Part shown: piece by piece, positions 50,059 to 61,249 of the stretch
Layout of the letters: each line of letters begins with the position of its first letter
Position numbering within the stretch: the stretch's first letter is position 1
DNA from: Nothopassalora personata
Taxonomy: Eukaryota > Ascomycota > Dothideomycetes > Mycosphaerellales > Mycosphaerellaceae
DNA length: 64,000 nt
Reading direction: 5' to 3'
Assembly: GCA_033816765.1 (NCBI GenBank)
Contig: CM066295.1
Location: 2,728,001 to 2,792,000 of the forward strand
The notes under the pieces: generated by a model
What the model was told of the DNA's origin: nothing
The model's database searches: none
Seen by the model: the letters and a program-made list of their open reading frames with translations, nothing else
Position numbers and translations under genes: made by a program

Positions 50059-51625
50059 AAGGACGCATTGAAGCCTGGATTGCAAAGGACGCCTGCAAGC
50101 GTTGACTGTTGCCTCGGAAAGTCATTGGTGTCTGGTCATTACAATCAGGCATTGTTGGTCAAGACGCAGAGTCGATATCGGAACAGGCAGCGAGGCCAAG
50201 ACACGACATGAACATAGAAGCGGAGCGAAAGGGAGCGGACCAGTTTACGAAATTTTGCATGGCATTGGGGGCGTTCACGTTGAACGAGGGATGGGCGGAT
50301 GGGAAGAACCAGCGCCGAGCAAGCGAAGGTCATTTGTGCAAAGAAGGAACGACAGGATAAAAACGATGAAAGACGACGAACAGGCTGATCTTAGAGCCGG
50401 TCGATGTAGGTCAGTACCTGATTGCTATCACCAATGGGAATGGAAGATTGTGTGCTGCTCTTATCTTGATTGAGCTCTCTGTTCCTTTGATGTGACCCTA
50501 GCACCCTATCGTTTCCGATCCCTTCCTCATCACCTTGCTCATGCACCATCGTCCGCATTGAGGGAAGAAGACGTAGGTGAGAAGTTCATGAGCAGTGACA
50601 GCTTGTTTCTTGTACTGTATTGGCCAAGTCGGCTCGACGGAGGTGCGTTCGCCTGAATGCTATGGGACGTTGATAATTAGTACGGGAATTGGGGCTTATA
50701 TCGAGGGTGTTTCATAAGCGGACGGTGTATTGCATGTGTTGTAAAATCTAGAAGGGAGGGTTGGTGACTAATCAAAGCCACCTGCGGGAGGTGACACAGG
50801 CGGATTGCGACACGTTCCGAGTTGTCGAAGAATCGCGCGAGCTCTCGGGTATAGTCGGGATCGACAGGTCGATGCTTATGGTTATCGACGATGCCATCAT
50901 GACCTATGGATACCAAGCTTAAGCTGCAGTCTTGACATTCCTTCCTTGGCGACGTGACGAAGTTGGGGGATCTGATAAGACTGTCCTATCGGTACAACAA
51001 GATGGCACAGCTTACGACTCTGGTGATAAGCACGTTACAAGCACGTCCAATAACGTTATCAGCAATCCCCGTCCGCTTGGAGCTGCATATGTACAGTATA
51101 TGTATCGATGTACCGTGCATATGTCAATCCTCTGGGCGATCCCTCAGCGCCGGGTGTTTCAGATGATGCTTTCTTGCCAGCGAAACACCAACGACGTGAG
51201 GCAGTAGACGCGCGCCGGGTCTTATTAACCCCCTCACATGTCGTCCCAGCGAGCTCAGCGGTAAGCTTGCGAAAAGATGCTGCTGCAGCGAGGTTGCAGA
51301 TGCCTGGACAGCTCCCTTGTCTCCAATCGCTTGCAGCCAACGAACCCAACCCATCCATCCTCTCCTCAGCGGATGCGGCGCAGAGCAGTGCGCGGGTAGA
51401 ACTGCCACTAGTTAGCCATTCTTGCAGACCCTCCGAACCCTTTCATCAAGCCTTTGCTGCCAGTCAAATAGTGCACGATTGTCCGCTAACCCTCCAGCAC
51501 GCCGCCGTCACTGCTCGCTTTGGGATAGATGCCCATTGATTCTCATTGCATTGGCTTATTTGGGCATCGTGTGAGCACCAGCAAAGCAATTTTCTACATG
51601 ACCGCCTGCCGCTCTGCCGCTAGCC
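50059..51625. other. Intergenic
   Basis: About 1.6 kb. Scattered frames (the largest is 143 codons at 51108-51539) lack motifs and overlap on both strands. No repeat was recognised. Confidence 0.4.
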
Positions 51626-52077
51626 ATGGGGCGTCTACATACCAAGGCTCATTTTCTTGATGTGCATCTCGCGAATGGACATTCTTCTACCACGACAACT
51701 ACCACGACGACGTTCGATACAGTAGGGAATTATTTTCCTCCCGTGCTCACATCCGATATTACACCTTTACGCTTGGCACCACCACCTGCCAGGGATGAAT
51801 CTACGAGAGTGCAATTGCAACGACAGCGACTAAAAGAGCAGCACGCGAGCCAGCAGTCTGTGAGCACGACAATTCCCGGCATCAAGACCTCGGCTGGTAA
51901 GTAGCAATCATTCATGCAGCCATGCAGCTATGCAGCCATGCGGCGCAGAAGGATTCACGCCCAGGGAAAAGAGGCGTTGGGAAACAATGCTGTGCGCTCT
52001 GCGCACAAGACCACTCCCAAACATGGCCTCCACTCAGCCAGGCTGTGAATCATGGCTAACCCTGTGTCCGGTGCTAT
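51626..52077 (+). CDS. Possible small two-exon gene
   Basis: ATG 51626 opens a 92-codon frame with a Thr run and an Arg/Gln-rich helix. Before its stop there is a GTAAGT donor (51898) and, 50-60 bp on, a GGCGCAG acceptor; the spliced frame continues AEGFTPREKRRWETMLCALR and ends at TAG 52075-52077. The product would be about 135 aa of unknown function. Its end overlaps the start of the next gene by 26 bp, which argues for caution. The intron contains a repeated ATGCAGC word. Confidence 0.3.
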
Positions 52078-52997
52078 AGCATTCTTCGCATCCCTACGCA
52101 CGAATCTTCGTCTGCACGCCTCGCCGCCGCCGAGCCCGCTTTCGACGCCGAATTCTATGCGTGGATCCGCAGCATCCTTGCCGCCACCGTCGCCGCTGTC
52201 TGTACCCGTCATGGAGGACGACATCCCCGAGACGCCAGCGCCCGAGGACCCTCTGGCGGGCGTGCCGGAGTTGAGGTCGTACCTGACCACGAATGAGGCG
52301 GAGAGGACGGATGCGCTGAAACTGGTTGCGGATAGTGTCGCACAGCAGCGTAATGCTACGAACCGAGCTCTCATCTTCAGTCCGATCAATTTGACTGTGT
52401 GGGTAGCGCTGTTGGCCTTCACGGGAAAGTTCATGCTGGACCATGGGTACGATGAGTGGGCTGTGGGGTCGACCTCGGTCGGTATTGTGATGGCTGGGTT
52501 GATCTTCTGCCGATTTATAACTGCGAGGTATATAAGAGAAGCTGAAGCTATCAATTGGGAATGGGCAGGAGATGTGGATGTGCTGGTGACCAAGTTTGGC
52601 GACGATGTGATAGGCGCACTCCTGATTGAGTGGGTGTCGGGAGAAAGCAGGAAGAAGAACAAGAAGGCTTGGAGAGGTCTGATAAGAGCTTGGACTGTGA
52701 AGCTGAAATATCGAGGCAAAGGTGTCGGTAGTGGCCTACTTGATGAGGCCGTGAAGAAGGCCAAGGAGAAGGGTGCCGAAGGACTCGAATTCGACGAAAG
52801 TCATGCCAGTATGTTTCTCGGCGTCGGTCCGAGAAAAGGTGTTTACTGACGGTTCTGCAGATTCTTTACGCATCCTGCCCAGCGTATACAACGGAGCTTT
52901 CGACAGGGCGGATCGCAAAGCAAGGGAGAAGTTGTCGGACCTGCTAGAGACGAGCAGTCCTCGCGGACACAAGAAGAAGCGGTCCAACTCACGATGA
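52052..52997 (+). CDS. GNAT-like acetyltransferase with membrane segments, two exons
   Basis: Exons 52052-52808 and 52861-52997 are joined across a 52-bp intron (GTATGT...TTCTGCAG), giving 297 aa. The N-terminal 55 residues are Pro/Ser-rich. Two hydrophobic stretches (about 110-128, INLTVWVALLAF, and 140-158, VGIVMAGLIFCRF) interrupt the domain. The segment WTVKLKYRGKGVGSGLLDEA (about 213-232) matches the acetyl-CoA-binding R/QxxGxG/A motif of GNAT enzymes. A basic tail (GHKKKRSN) ends the protein. Substrate and compartment are unknown; the hydrophobic pair between the N-terminal strands and the motif is a feature of some uncharacterised fungal GNAT proteins by my recollection. Confidence 0.7.
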
Positions 52998-54093
52998 TAT
53001 ATAAAGACACTTAGAGTTGACTTGGGATACAGAACCGGCTACCGTATTTGGCAGGTACATTGACATCGAGGTTTGTGAACTGATGTCCTTCCTCTTCGAG
53101 CGTCCATGCTTGACTTTTCGCAGGAGCCGTACGTCGTCAAGCCTTCGGAGGTTATAATTTGACAAGAATGCTTCAACTACAGCCAGACCACATTGGCCGT
53201 CCAGCAAAGCTACACATATCAATCGATCCTGGAGATGTGTTGCAAGGAAAATTGATTGACATGCTGCACTTTGGCGAAAGTGCCGAGCCGGGATCACCTC
53301 CTTGCAAGTGAATGACCCCCGCAATGATCGACAGGGCCGTTCTTGAAGCCACAACGTGCCGCGGACCACCACCATCCCCAGCCTCGGCCTCTTTTCAACC
53401 TCGCGCTGCAAGACTGGCTCTTCCCATCACCTATAACAAAAAGCTAGACTTCTTTCAACAGCTACCTGCAGCGTTCTCCTTCCAAACGTGGGCTTCACCT
53501 CTACCACACACAGTCTGAGCGCTCGCACCGGAACCTGCCAGCGCCCAGATTGAGGACCTCCGACAACAAACTCTTTGGCATCGACCACGCACGCTTCATG
53601 CGCTTGTCAAGAGCACAACGGTTCCCGTCTCAGCGTTGGTATTGTTCAGTTACAGCCCGTGTTTGCGGAGAAGCTGCGCAACGGTTGGTGTCCATGCAAG
53701 TATCTTAGAGTACTGACCGGCCACATTCCTTTACCCGTAGCAATGCCGCTCCAATGTCACCATCGAGGAGAGCAGTGATCGACGGATGGCTGGAAGCAAG
53801 ACCGGGCTATATCACACTTCACGGCCATTTAGGTTTGGATCTTCGTGACCTTGGTCTTGCTTAGAGCAGCAGAAGTCCTCGGTCTGGACTGTTCAGCACG
53901 AAGGCCGCTCACCAATTTGTGTTGCCTGCGCGCTCATGCATAGTTATAGTGAATGATCATTCGCGCTAGATGTAGTAGCTTTGCGGAGCAAGATCAGCAC
54001 GGCAGTCTATATTATCTGCTTTGCTTCGATGTTCGTATCGCTCGTTCCTTATACAGCAATTCTCAGCAGGAGCATAGCCTTGCCCGTGCAAAG
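52998..54093. other. Intergenic
   Basis: About 1.1 kb upstream of the lipase gene; no supported gene or repeat. Confidence 0.4.
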
Positions 54094-55650
54094 ATGCCAG
54101 CCCACCAGTCCCGCATGATGCGTGCAACCGTTGGCGCCTTTTTGGCTGCCACAGCCATCGCCTCGCCAACCCCAATCGAGCGTGAAGCTGTCACACCCGC
54201 AGCCATTCTAGAACGTGCTGCCGCTTCTTCGCCAATCAACAACCAGAACCAGCTTGATCAGGCATTCGGCAGCTTCAGCGCCGATTTCAAGTCCATTCAA
54301 GCCGCTGTCTCCGTTGGCCAGGCCATCTTCACCAACATCGTCCCAGCACCAGGACCAACTGCTATCCCACAGCTGCAGCAGGAGCTCAAGACTATCAACC
54401 AGGCCAACCCAGGCGATATCTTCAAGTCTGGTGCAGACATCTTGCTCGCTCGTCTTGCTGGAGGCGATTACGAGCAGCTCGCCAAGGCTTTCACTATTGA
54501 GAACAGCGCGCTCAACTTCTTCAACCCGATCGTGCCAGGTATCTACAACATCCCGGGCGATGCTCCGTACGACATCACCGAGCAGCAGCTCCGCCAGATC
54601 ATCTACATCCCACCAGAGTACACCTATGGCAAGGAGCCTCCAGTCATTTTCCTTCCAGGTACAGGTGTCTTGGCGGGTACCAACTTCGGTGAGTGAACTG
54701 AAGGCTTCAAGGCACCTTGCTATCCCGTCTGAGACCTTCGCTGACCTTGAACCCTCTGCTTTTAGGTCCAAACTATGGCAAGCTGTTCAAGCAGAACAAC
54801 ATCGCCGATCCTGTCTACCTGAATCTTCCAGGTATGAACCTGGCTGACATCCAAGTTGCTGCTGAATACGTCGCCTATGCCGTCAACTACATCAGCGGCT
54901 TGAACAAGCAGCGCGGTGGAAGCTACACCAAGGTAAGCAAAACTACAACAGAAACCCATCAACCCCCATTGACAAAGACACCAGGTCAACACCATCTCCT
55001 GGTCCGCTGGCTCCCTTGATGCCCAGTGGGCGTTGAAATACTGGCCCTCAATCCGCCCCAAGTACGACAACAAGATCTCCCTCTCCGGAGACTACCACGG
55101 CACAATCTTTGCCCAAGCCCTCTGCCCTGGATTCATCACTCCAGGTAGCGACCCCGCCGTATGTCAACAAAACTACAACTCCACCTTCATCCGCACCCTC
55201 CGCAACAACGGCGGCGACTCCGCTTACGTTCCCACCACAAACGTCTACAGCATCTTCGATCAAATCGTCCAACCCCAGCAAGACCCAAACGCCTCCGGCG
55301 CCCTGAACGACGCCCGCGGCGTCGGCGTCTCAAACACTGAGCTCCAGAGTGTCTGCACTGCTCTCCTTCCAGGTGGCACCATCTACAACACCCACGAGGG
55401 TGTCCTGTACAATGCGCTGGCGTATGCGCTTGCTGTTGACGCGATTCAGAACCCAGGTCCCGGCCAGTTGAGTCGGGTGGATGCTACTTTCCAGTGCTCC
55501 CAGTTTGCTGCGCTGGGCTTGAGTTTACCGGATATCTTCGCTACTGAGGCGAATATTCCTATCGCGGCGGCGGCGATCATTGCGTTCGTGCCGAAGACTG
55601 CAAACGAGCCGCCGATAAAAGCTTATGCGCAGAAGGATGTTCCTGCTTAG
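54094..55650 (+). CDS. Secreted CALB-like lipase, three exons
   Basis: Exons 54094-54688, 54766-54932 and 54985-55650 are joined across introns GTGAGT...TTTTAG (77 bp) and GTAAGC...CACCAG (52 bp), giving 475 aa. An N-terminal signal peptide (RMMRATVGAFLAATAIASP) is followed by a propeptide-like helical region to about residue 160. The alpha/beta-hydrolase part follows the Candida antarctica lipase B pattern: IFLPGTGV near 185-195, the nucleophile in ISWSAGSLDAQW (Ser261) where CALB has TWSQGG, Asp346 in VYSIFDQIVQP, and His391 in NTHEGVLYN. It should hydrolyse esters outside the cell. The oxyanion-side Gln of CALB is Ala here, and the elbow lacks the second Gly, so specificity may differ. An in-frame upstream ATG at 53953 is less likely because the signal peptide would be buried. 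Confidence 0.9.
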
Positions 55651-56612
55651 GGAGGTTTGGAGGAGAGGTGAATGGAATATGGTGCGATGTATGTGGTCAT
55701 ATGAGAACAATTTCTTTCTGTCGAGAACAGACTCGTCATGTTTACTGCTGCTGATTACTGTGACCGATGAAAGCGCTGTTGTCGCTGATGTGCACGTAAT
55801 CTTGTCGTCTGTTTCAACCTGTGGTCCTGACCTCAATATTAATCTTGGCGACATGTATTATGATGGTTTGTTTGGTTTCCACTGTCATTAGGAGATCAAA
55901 GTTGTATCTCATTCGCCTGGCGCAGGTCCCAAGCTGCTGAGATGGATGGAAGACCGCCATGTAGCCGAAGTTACCCCGAACTCGATATTCACTTCTCTGC
56001 ACGTGCATTTCCTTCACAAAGTCCATATAAGATTTCGCGACCCATTTGACAACTATAAGACAAGACAGTAAGAAAATTCCAAGATCACCTGCTCAGTCTT
56101 GTCTTGACCGTACAACAGACCGACCTCGTAAGATCACATCACTACAAGGCAGCAAGATCTACTACAGTTTACAACTTCACACAGTCTCGAGGCATGTCAA
56201 AAGTGAATGCCATTGCAACACTCAAACTCCAGCGCCTTTCATTCACTGCTCGAATAACGCACGTGCAATCGTGGTAGGACCGCCTTAGACCCCGGCCTTG
56301 GCCCTTCCATTTCCGTCTCTTCCTTCGTGCACCAAACACAACAACAAATCAAGCCGCCTAAGACACCAAACCAGCTTCTGCGAACAACCACATCTTCTCG
56401 GTACACGTCAAACCCGTCTGCGCTGCGAGTGCGGGCCCTCGAACACCACCTTCCTCCGTCGCGCCCAGTTCTCCTCCTCGACACAACTTTCAACCTGTCA
56501 ACTCGCGCCGGCACTGCGCCATTCCCCTCCCGCGCAACAGTCTGCTGTTCGGCGCCGCCGAATCTTCGCGCCTCTACCGTCCCGCCACTTGACTTTCTTT
56601 CCTCGATCCTCG
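55651..56612. other. Intergenic
   Basis: About 1 kb; Pro/Ser/Thr-like frames near 56298-56600 are on all phases and look compositional. No gene supported. Confidence 0.35.
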
Positions 56613-58933
56613 ATGGCACGGACACCGGCGGCACCTCACAACATATCGGCATTGTTCTTCATTGACAGTGGGGCAGAGAAGACTCAGGACAAGCCGGAGG
56701 AGCAGCCATGGCCCAAGACACTCCTCACAGAAGCACGCGCCCAGGCTGGCTGGAAACGAGATCAAGACAGGCAAGCACCAGCACGAGGAGGGCCGAGGTC
56801 ATCCATCCGTCTTCTACTTGGAAGCAGAACTGAAAAATGACAGGAAGGTAGTGGTTCGTTGTATGGAGGAAGAGTCGAGGAAGCCAAAGTACATCAGGTC
56901 TCCCAAGACATACCTCATTAACGAGTTCGAGTCTTTGGACACGAATTTCGCCTGGTACCTCCACCACAGTGCTCGCTCGCAATGGGATGACCGAACTGGA
57001 AATCGGTGAATTACTCCTATGGGGACAGCAATTATGTCGTTTATTCCTACTCTTTTAGGGACAATTATGTAAAAATTACTGCAATAGGAACTTATAGGGC
57101 ATGCTAAATTACTGCTATAGGGACACATTATAGTAGTCGCTCTTTACGACTTCTTTATATACTACTATTATTTAATGTGCTCTACTAGCTTACACGAGCA
57201 TATTAAATAACAGTAGTACGTCTTAATTCCAACGACTCGCAGCTCGTAGCTTATATAAGTTGCGCGTAGGTAAGAGTAGCTCGGGGAGCATAGTCGAGAG
57301 CCGACATTCGGAGCAACATCGTTATACTATAGTATGCGGTGAAATGACTCCCGTAGGGACAATTATGTTAGAAATTACTACTATAAGGATCATTATGCAA
57401 AAATTACTCCTATAGGGACCTATAGAGATGCTAAATTACTACTATAGGGACATATTATAGCAATCTTTAGCCTTTTTAACTTAGGGCATGTCACAGGGCG
57501 CAAAAAGATGGGTATGTTAGGTGCAGGTGCTCTAAAGAAGAAGGGTCGCTCGGTGGTTACGACGAAAGTCACCCGCCGGCGCCCTAAGAGCGCCCGACAA
57601 GTAGTGCTCGTAGTCTCGCGAGACCTAGGCTTCGAAAGAGGCTAACGCGCTCACCTACTCGCAACTTATACAAGCTCCGAGTTGCGAGTGGTTAGGATTA
57701 AAATGTACTACTGTTATTTAGTATACTCGTATAAGCTAGTAGAGTATATTACATAACAGTAGTATATAAAGAAGTCGTAAAGAGCGACTACTATAATATG
57801 TCCCTATAGCAGTAATTTGGCATCCCTATAAGAGTAATTGTTGCATAATGATCCCTATAGTAGTAATTTCTAACATAATTGTCCCCATAGGAGTAATTCA
57901 CCGGACTGGAAATTCAGATGGGCTGTCATGAGCGGGTACTACAGGTGCTACGACCTCATCTGCTCAAAGTGCGACCAGTCGCAAGAAGTCCCACTGCCTC
58001 TCTTCGAGAACGAGGAAATCATGGAGCTGGCGGAGAAGAAGCTCGAGGCGCTCGTCGACAAACGGGTTGCGCGCTTCTGCCGCGAAAACTGCTGCGAGAA
58101 GATGTGAGGAGGCGCCGAGGTCGAGTTCGAACACCGTGATGTGGTGCTGGCATCGAAGGCAAGAAGTGGCCTGTGAACCGCGGCGAAAAGAATGTCGTCT
58201 TTCACACATTCAAGTCGCAAGGCGTCAAGTATTGAGCACGGCAAGGACCGCGAGTTCCCGGAAAAAGTGCGCCAGGCCCGCGAGAGGTCTATTGCGATCA
58301 TCGAAAACACTTTCAAGAAGGCAAATCTCAAGGTCTCCCGCAAGGAGATTGAGGACGCTTCGGATTTGTTCGGCAACTCGGCTCATCATCGCGCAGTTGT
58401 CATGATGCAGACTCAGGCCAACAGGAAACTTCAAGAGACGACGTCGACCGATAAGGCGAAGCTTGCGAAGCTTGAAAAAGCGTCCGCGATAAAGAAGTCG
58501 GAGAGGTGTCGTGAAATGGGTGCTGCCCCGTCCGTGCAGGGCTACGCCGTCAACGAGAGCCTCGCGAGTCAGAATGAGGAAGCCAGCATCCAGGAGGGGG
58601 CACGCACAGCAGACAAGCGGAAGGTCGGCGCGGGTAGACGTGGAAGAGGGTGGTCCTCCAGCGAAGAAGCACAAGACAGAGAATGGCCAGCCTACTTTGG
58701 GCGGTCGTCCGCGTCTTGCTTCCGGAAAGGGCAACCTTACCGACGCTACTCGCACAAAGCATCATGAGATTGTTGGCGGAAAGTCGCAGCTCGCGGCCAT
58801 AGAGGAGCGCGGAGCCGAGTTGACGAAGCAGCACAAGGTCGAGGCTGCTCGGCGCCATGGTCGTGGTCCGAAGAACTGGTGTGGTCATGGAATGGACGTG
58901 AGCATGAGAGCCGCAGGCGCCAGCATGATGTAA
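56613..58933 (+). pseudogene. Decayed gene split by a Mutator-like element
   Basis: Coding-like blocks occur in order on the plus strand but in different frames. Before the insertion there is FYLEAELKNDRKVVVRCMEE and a following block ending near YLHHSARSQWDD (to 57003). After it come WKFRWAVMSGYYRCYDLICS with a CX2C pair and a further block ending CRENCCEKM (57907-58107, TGA), then a block FPEKVRQARERSIAIIENTF through LFGNSAHHRAVVM (58255-58600), and finally AKKHKTENGQPTLGGRPR onward to 58930 in yet another frame. At least three frame changes lack convincing introns. The family is not recognised; the Cys pairs and basic tail suggest a nucleic-acid or zinc-binding protein. Unseen introns remain possible. 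Confidence 0.4.
57004..57903. mobile_element. Mutator-like non-autonomous inverted-repeat element
   Basis: Ends are CGGTGAATTACTCCTATGGGGACA and its reverse complement; similarity between the two ends extends roughly 250 bp inward. Flanks repeat ACTGGAAAT (56995-57003 and 57905-57913), a 9-bp target duplication, with one extra G at 57904. The ends consist of repeated AATTACTNCTATAGGGA words. A further partial left-end copy in the same direction begins near 57341, so the element may be composite. No transposase frame is present. 9-bp TSDs and long inverted ends are typical of MULEs. Confidence 0.7.
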
Positions 58934-59399
58934 GCAATAATAGCCGATAGCGGCTGTGGTTACAACAGCTGAAGTGAAATCACGAGATGCATAGCAGACC
59001 CTCCATGAAACGGTACTTTGGGTCATGCCCGAACTTCTCACGTTCTCGCACGGAGTTTGGAACATGCCGTGCTAAAGGCCGTCAACTGTGATAGATCAGC
59101 TGCGAATTCGCAATAGTCATGCAGAGCACGAACGTTCACCTTTTTCTTGCGTGCTCTGCTAGTCAGCCAGAAGCTGCCATGGGGACGCGAACTCTCTGCT
59201 TGTCCCGCTGGGAGGACGAGAGCCTTCACCCATGCCTGGATATGTGGGCGCGCAGGTTAACGCCCCTCCACATCCCATCGCATCGCCGGGGTTCCCATCG
59301 ATTTGGTATGACCGTCGTCTTTATGTCGCCAATCTCCTTCGACTGATGAGCCAAGATCATGAGGCCTCTCGCTCGCTAGCATAGCATCACGTCTCATGT
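58934..59399. other. Intergenic
   Basis: About 470 bp with no supported feature. Confidence 0.35.
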
Positions 59400-60426
59400 A
59401 TGGGAAAGCGTCTTCATCTTCTACAAGTAAAGCATTAGCTCAGACACCGTCCGTAAGACGCATGCTGTACGTACCTTCCAGTTAACGCAGCATTGCCAGG
59501 TTCTCTTAACTCCATTTCTTTGTGAAATCGTCGGCGTCTTGTTGGATCCATTTTTTTCGAGTGCCTCCTTCTCGCCGAGTTCCTTGTTGTAAGCCTTGTC
59601 GACGCAAAAGGCTCCCAACGTGCCTCGTACTTATGGTTCACCGTGTAAAATCGATCTGGTTGATATTTCCGTTGCTTGGGATCGGTCTCTGGGTTTCATC
59701 CGAATTCCTCTTCGGGCATTTGTTCTTCGACAGGCGCTAGACCCGCAGTCTGGTCCGCTTTGGTATTCACGTTCAATAGCTCTTGCAAAGCCCTGGGAGC
59801 ATGGCGCCTGCAAAGATGACGCAGCTCATCATTTGTGTTCACACAGCACGCATCAACGACGGTCCGAGAACGAGATAATTGATCCCTTCTGCCTCTGAGG
59901 CGTCTGGAATATCCACTGGTAGGCGCCGAGCCCTGAAAGTTATGCCTCCCTTCAGCCATGGACAGCTTAGCATTGATGGCGTCGGTTTCCCCTTTAAGGT
60001 CAGGGTCCTTGCGTCTCCGCTTCAACAGAGCTGATCGGGCATGTTCATAGTGCTAAAGCTGATCGCGAAAGTGGCCAGGCAGTATGGGAGCCTGGTGAAA
60101 TTCTTCGTCATGTTTGATAGCATCAATCACCCTTCAGCATGCTCGTGCAAAGCTGACCATTGCTGTCGTACGTCCGCATCGTCATCTGGAGATGCCAGCA
60201 TGACCGCGATCTGGGCAGAGAGAGCGTCCCTGGTCGCTTCAGTCGCTTCTGCCAAGTCGGCGCCATCGACAAGTCGTTCCAAGCGTGTCACGCAATCAGC
60301 TCGTTCCCGAGGTCTGCGGGTCAGGCGCTTCGTCTTCTTGATGATCCTGGTGGGCCTGTGCGGAGAAAGTACCGAAATCCTGGTAATCCATTCGAAGTGA
60401 CAACCACAGGCCGTAATCCGCTGCAT
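59400..60426 (-). pseudogene. Probable decayed minus-strand gene
   Basis: On the minus strand there are three blocks of coding character: RLERLVDGADLAEATEATRD (60426-60127), KGETDAINAKLSMAEG with a long tail to EEQMPEEEFG (60025-59696, TGA), and, after that stop in the same frame, NPETDPKQRKYQPDRFYTVN, followed in a shifted frame by FCVDKAYNKELGEKEALEKN. A GTACGT donor and TTGTAG acceptor near 59419-59475 could be a genuine intron. No family was recognised. The stop and frame shift suggest decay, but a multi-exon gene is possible. Confidence 0.25.
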
Positions 60427-60915
60427 TCTAACCCGCCACGCTCTAAAAATTCCGTCTAGTCGGCAGCAAAGCCCGCCACGCCGACGCCATCAAATCTGCT
60501 CTTCCTGTATCGTGTTCCGTACAATTCATGAGAGGATTCCGACCACTTCAGAAATGAAACAAAGCGTCTTATGAGGATTGCTGCGGTCAATAGCAGCCAC
60601 TGGAGCTGAGACAATGGCGCTTAAACAATAGGCAAACAACTTACCTTTGTTGCCGCCGGAAGGAGGTGTGGGCCGCAGCTGACCACGCCTGCACCAGGGC
60701 GATGAGATGGAATGATGAACTGGGATGTGAGTGATTGTGTAGGCATCTGATGATACATGTATGTATACGTGAAGGAGAGAACGACCACCGAGTGAAAGTC
60801 GCTTCCGCGCGCCAAGACAGGTCTCAGTAAATATTGATGATCTCCAACAAAGCCCAATGAATGTCCCTTCCTCACCCGAAGCTAAGCATCTTGGTCTCTA
60901 TACCCTACATGCAAA
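60427..60915. other. Intergenic
   Basis: About 490 bp; no gene supported. Confidence 0.35.
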
Positions 60916-61167
60916 ATGTCCACCTCCACAATCCTCCTCGTCCTCGTCCTAATCTTCGTAATGCTCCTCCTCACTTTCTTCGCCCTCTCCTCCTGCCTCG
61001 GCGACGAAATCCGCTCCGCCTGGAGTCGTCGAAACCGCAACAGACTCCCCCCAACCACCTACGGCATGCAATACGCGCAATTCATGTGTCAAGGAGGCCA
61101 TGGCACGCACTCCGAACATATAGAGCTGGAGAATATGCTGAATCGACATTCCGATGAGTATGACTGA
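60916..61167 (+). CDS. Small single-pass membrane protein, 83 aa
   Basis: ATG 60916 opens MSTSTILLVLVLIFVMLLLT, a clear hydrophobic helix (about residues 4-26), followed by a hydrophilic tail with an Arg-rich stretch (SAWSRRNRNR) and an acidic end. The arrangement fits a tail facing the cytosol. No family was recognised. It converges on ELP4, with 82 bp between their stops. Short length makes chance possible, but the helix plus charged tail and normal codon use support it. Confidence 0.45.
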   Translation: MSTSTILLVLVLIFVMLLLTFFALSSCLGDEIRSAWSRRNRNRLPPTTYGMQYAQFMCQGGHGTHSEHIELENMLNRHSDEYD

Positions 61168-61249
61168 AGAAGAAGAAGGTCGGAAGGGAGCTGGTCTTCC
61201 ACGACCATACCAAGGCGTCCTCAACCTGGTTTCGGCCATTGTCGATAGC

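Noticed and set aside
51108..51539. 143-codon plus-strand frame
   Set aside because: Open in several phases on both strands and without domain features.
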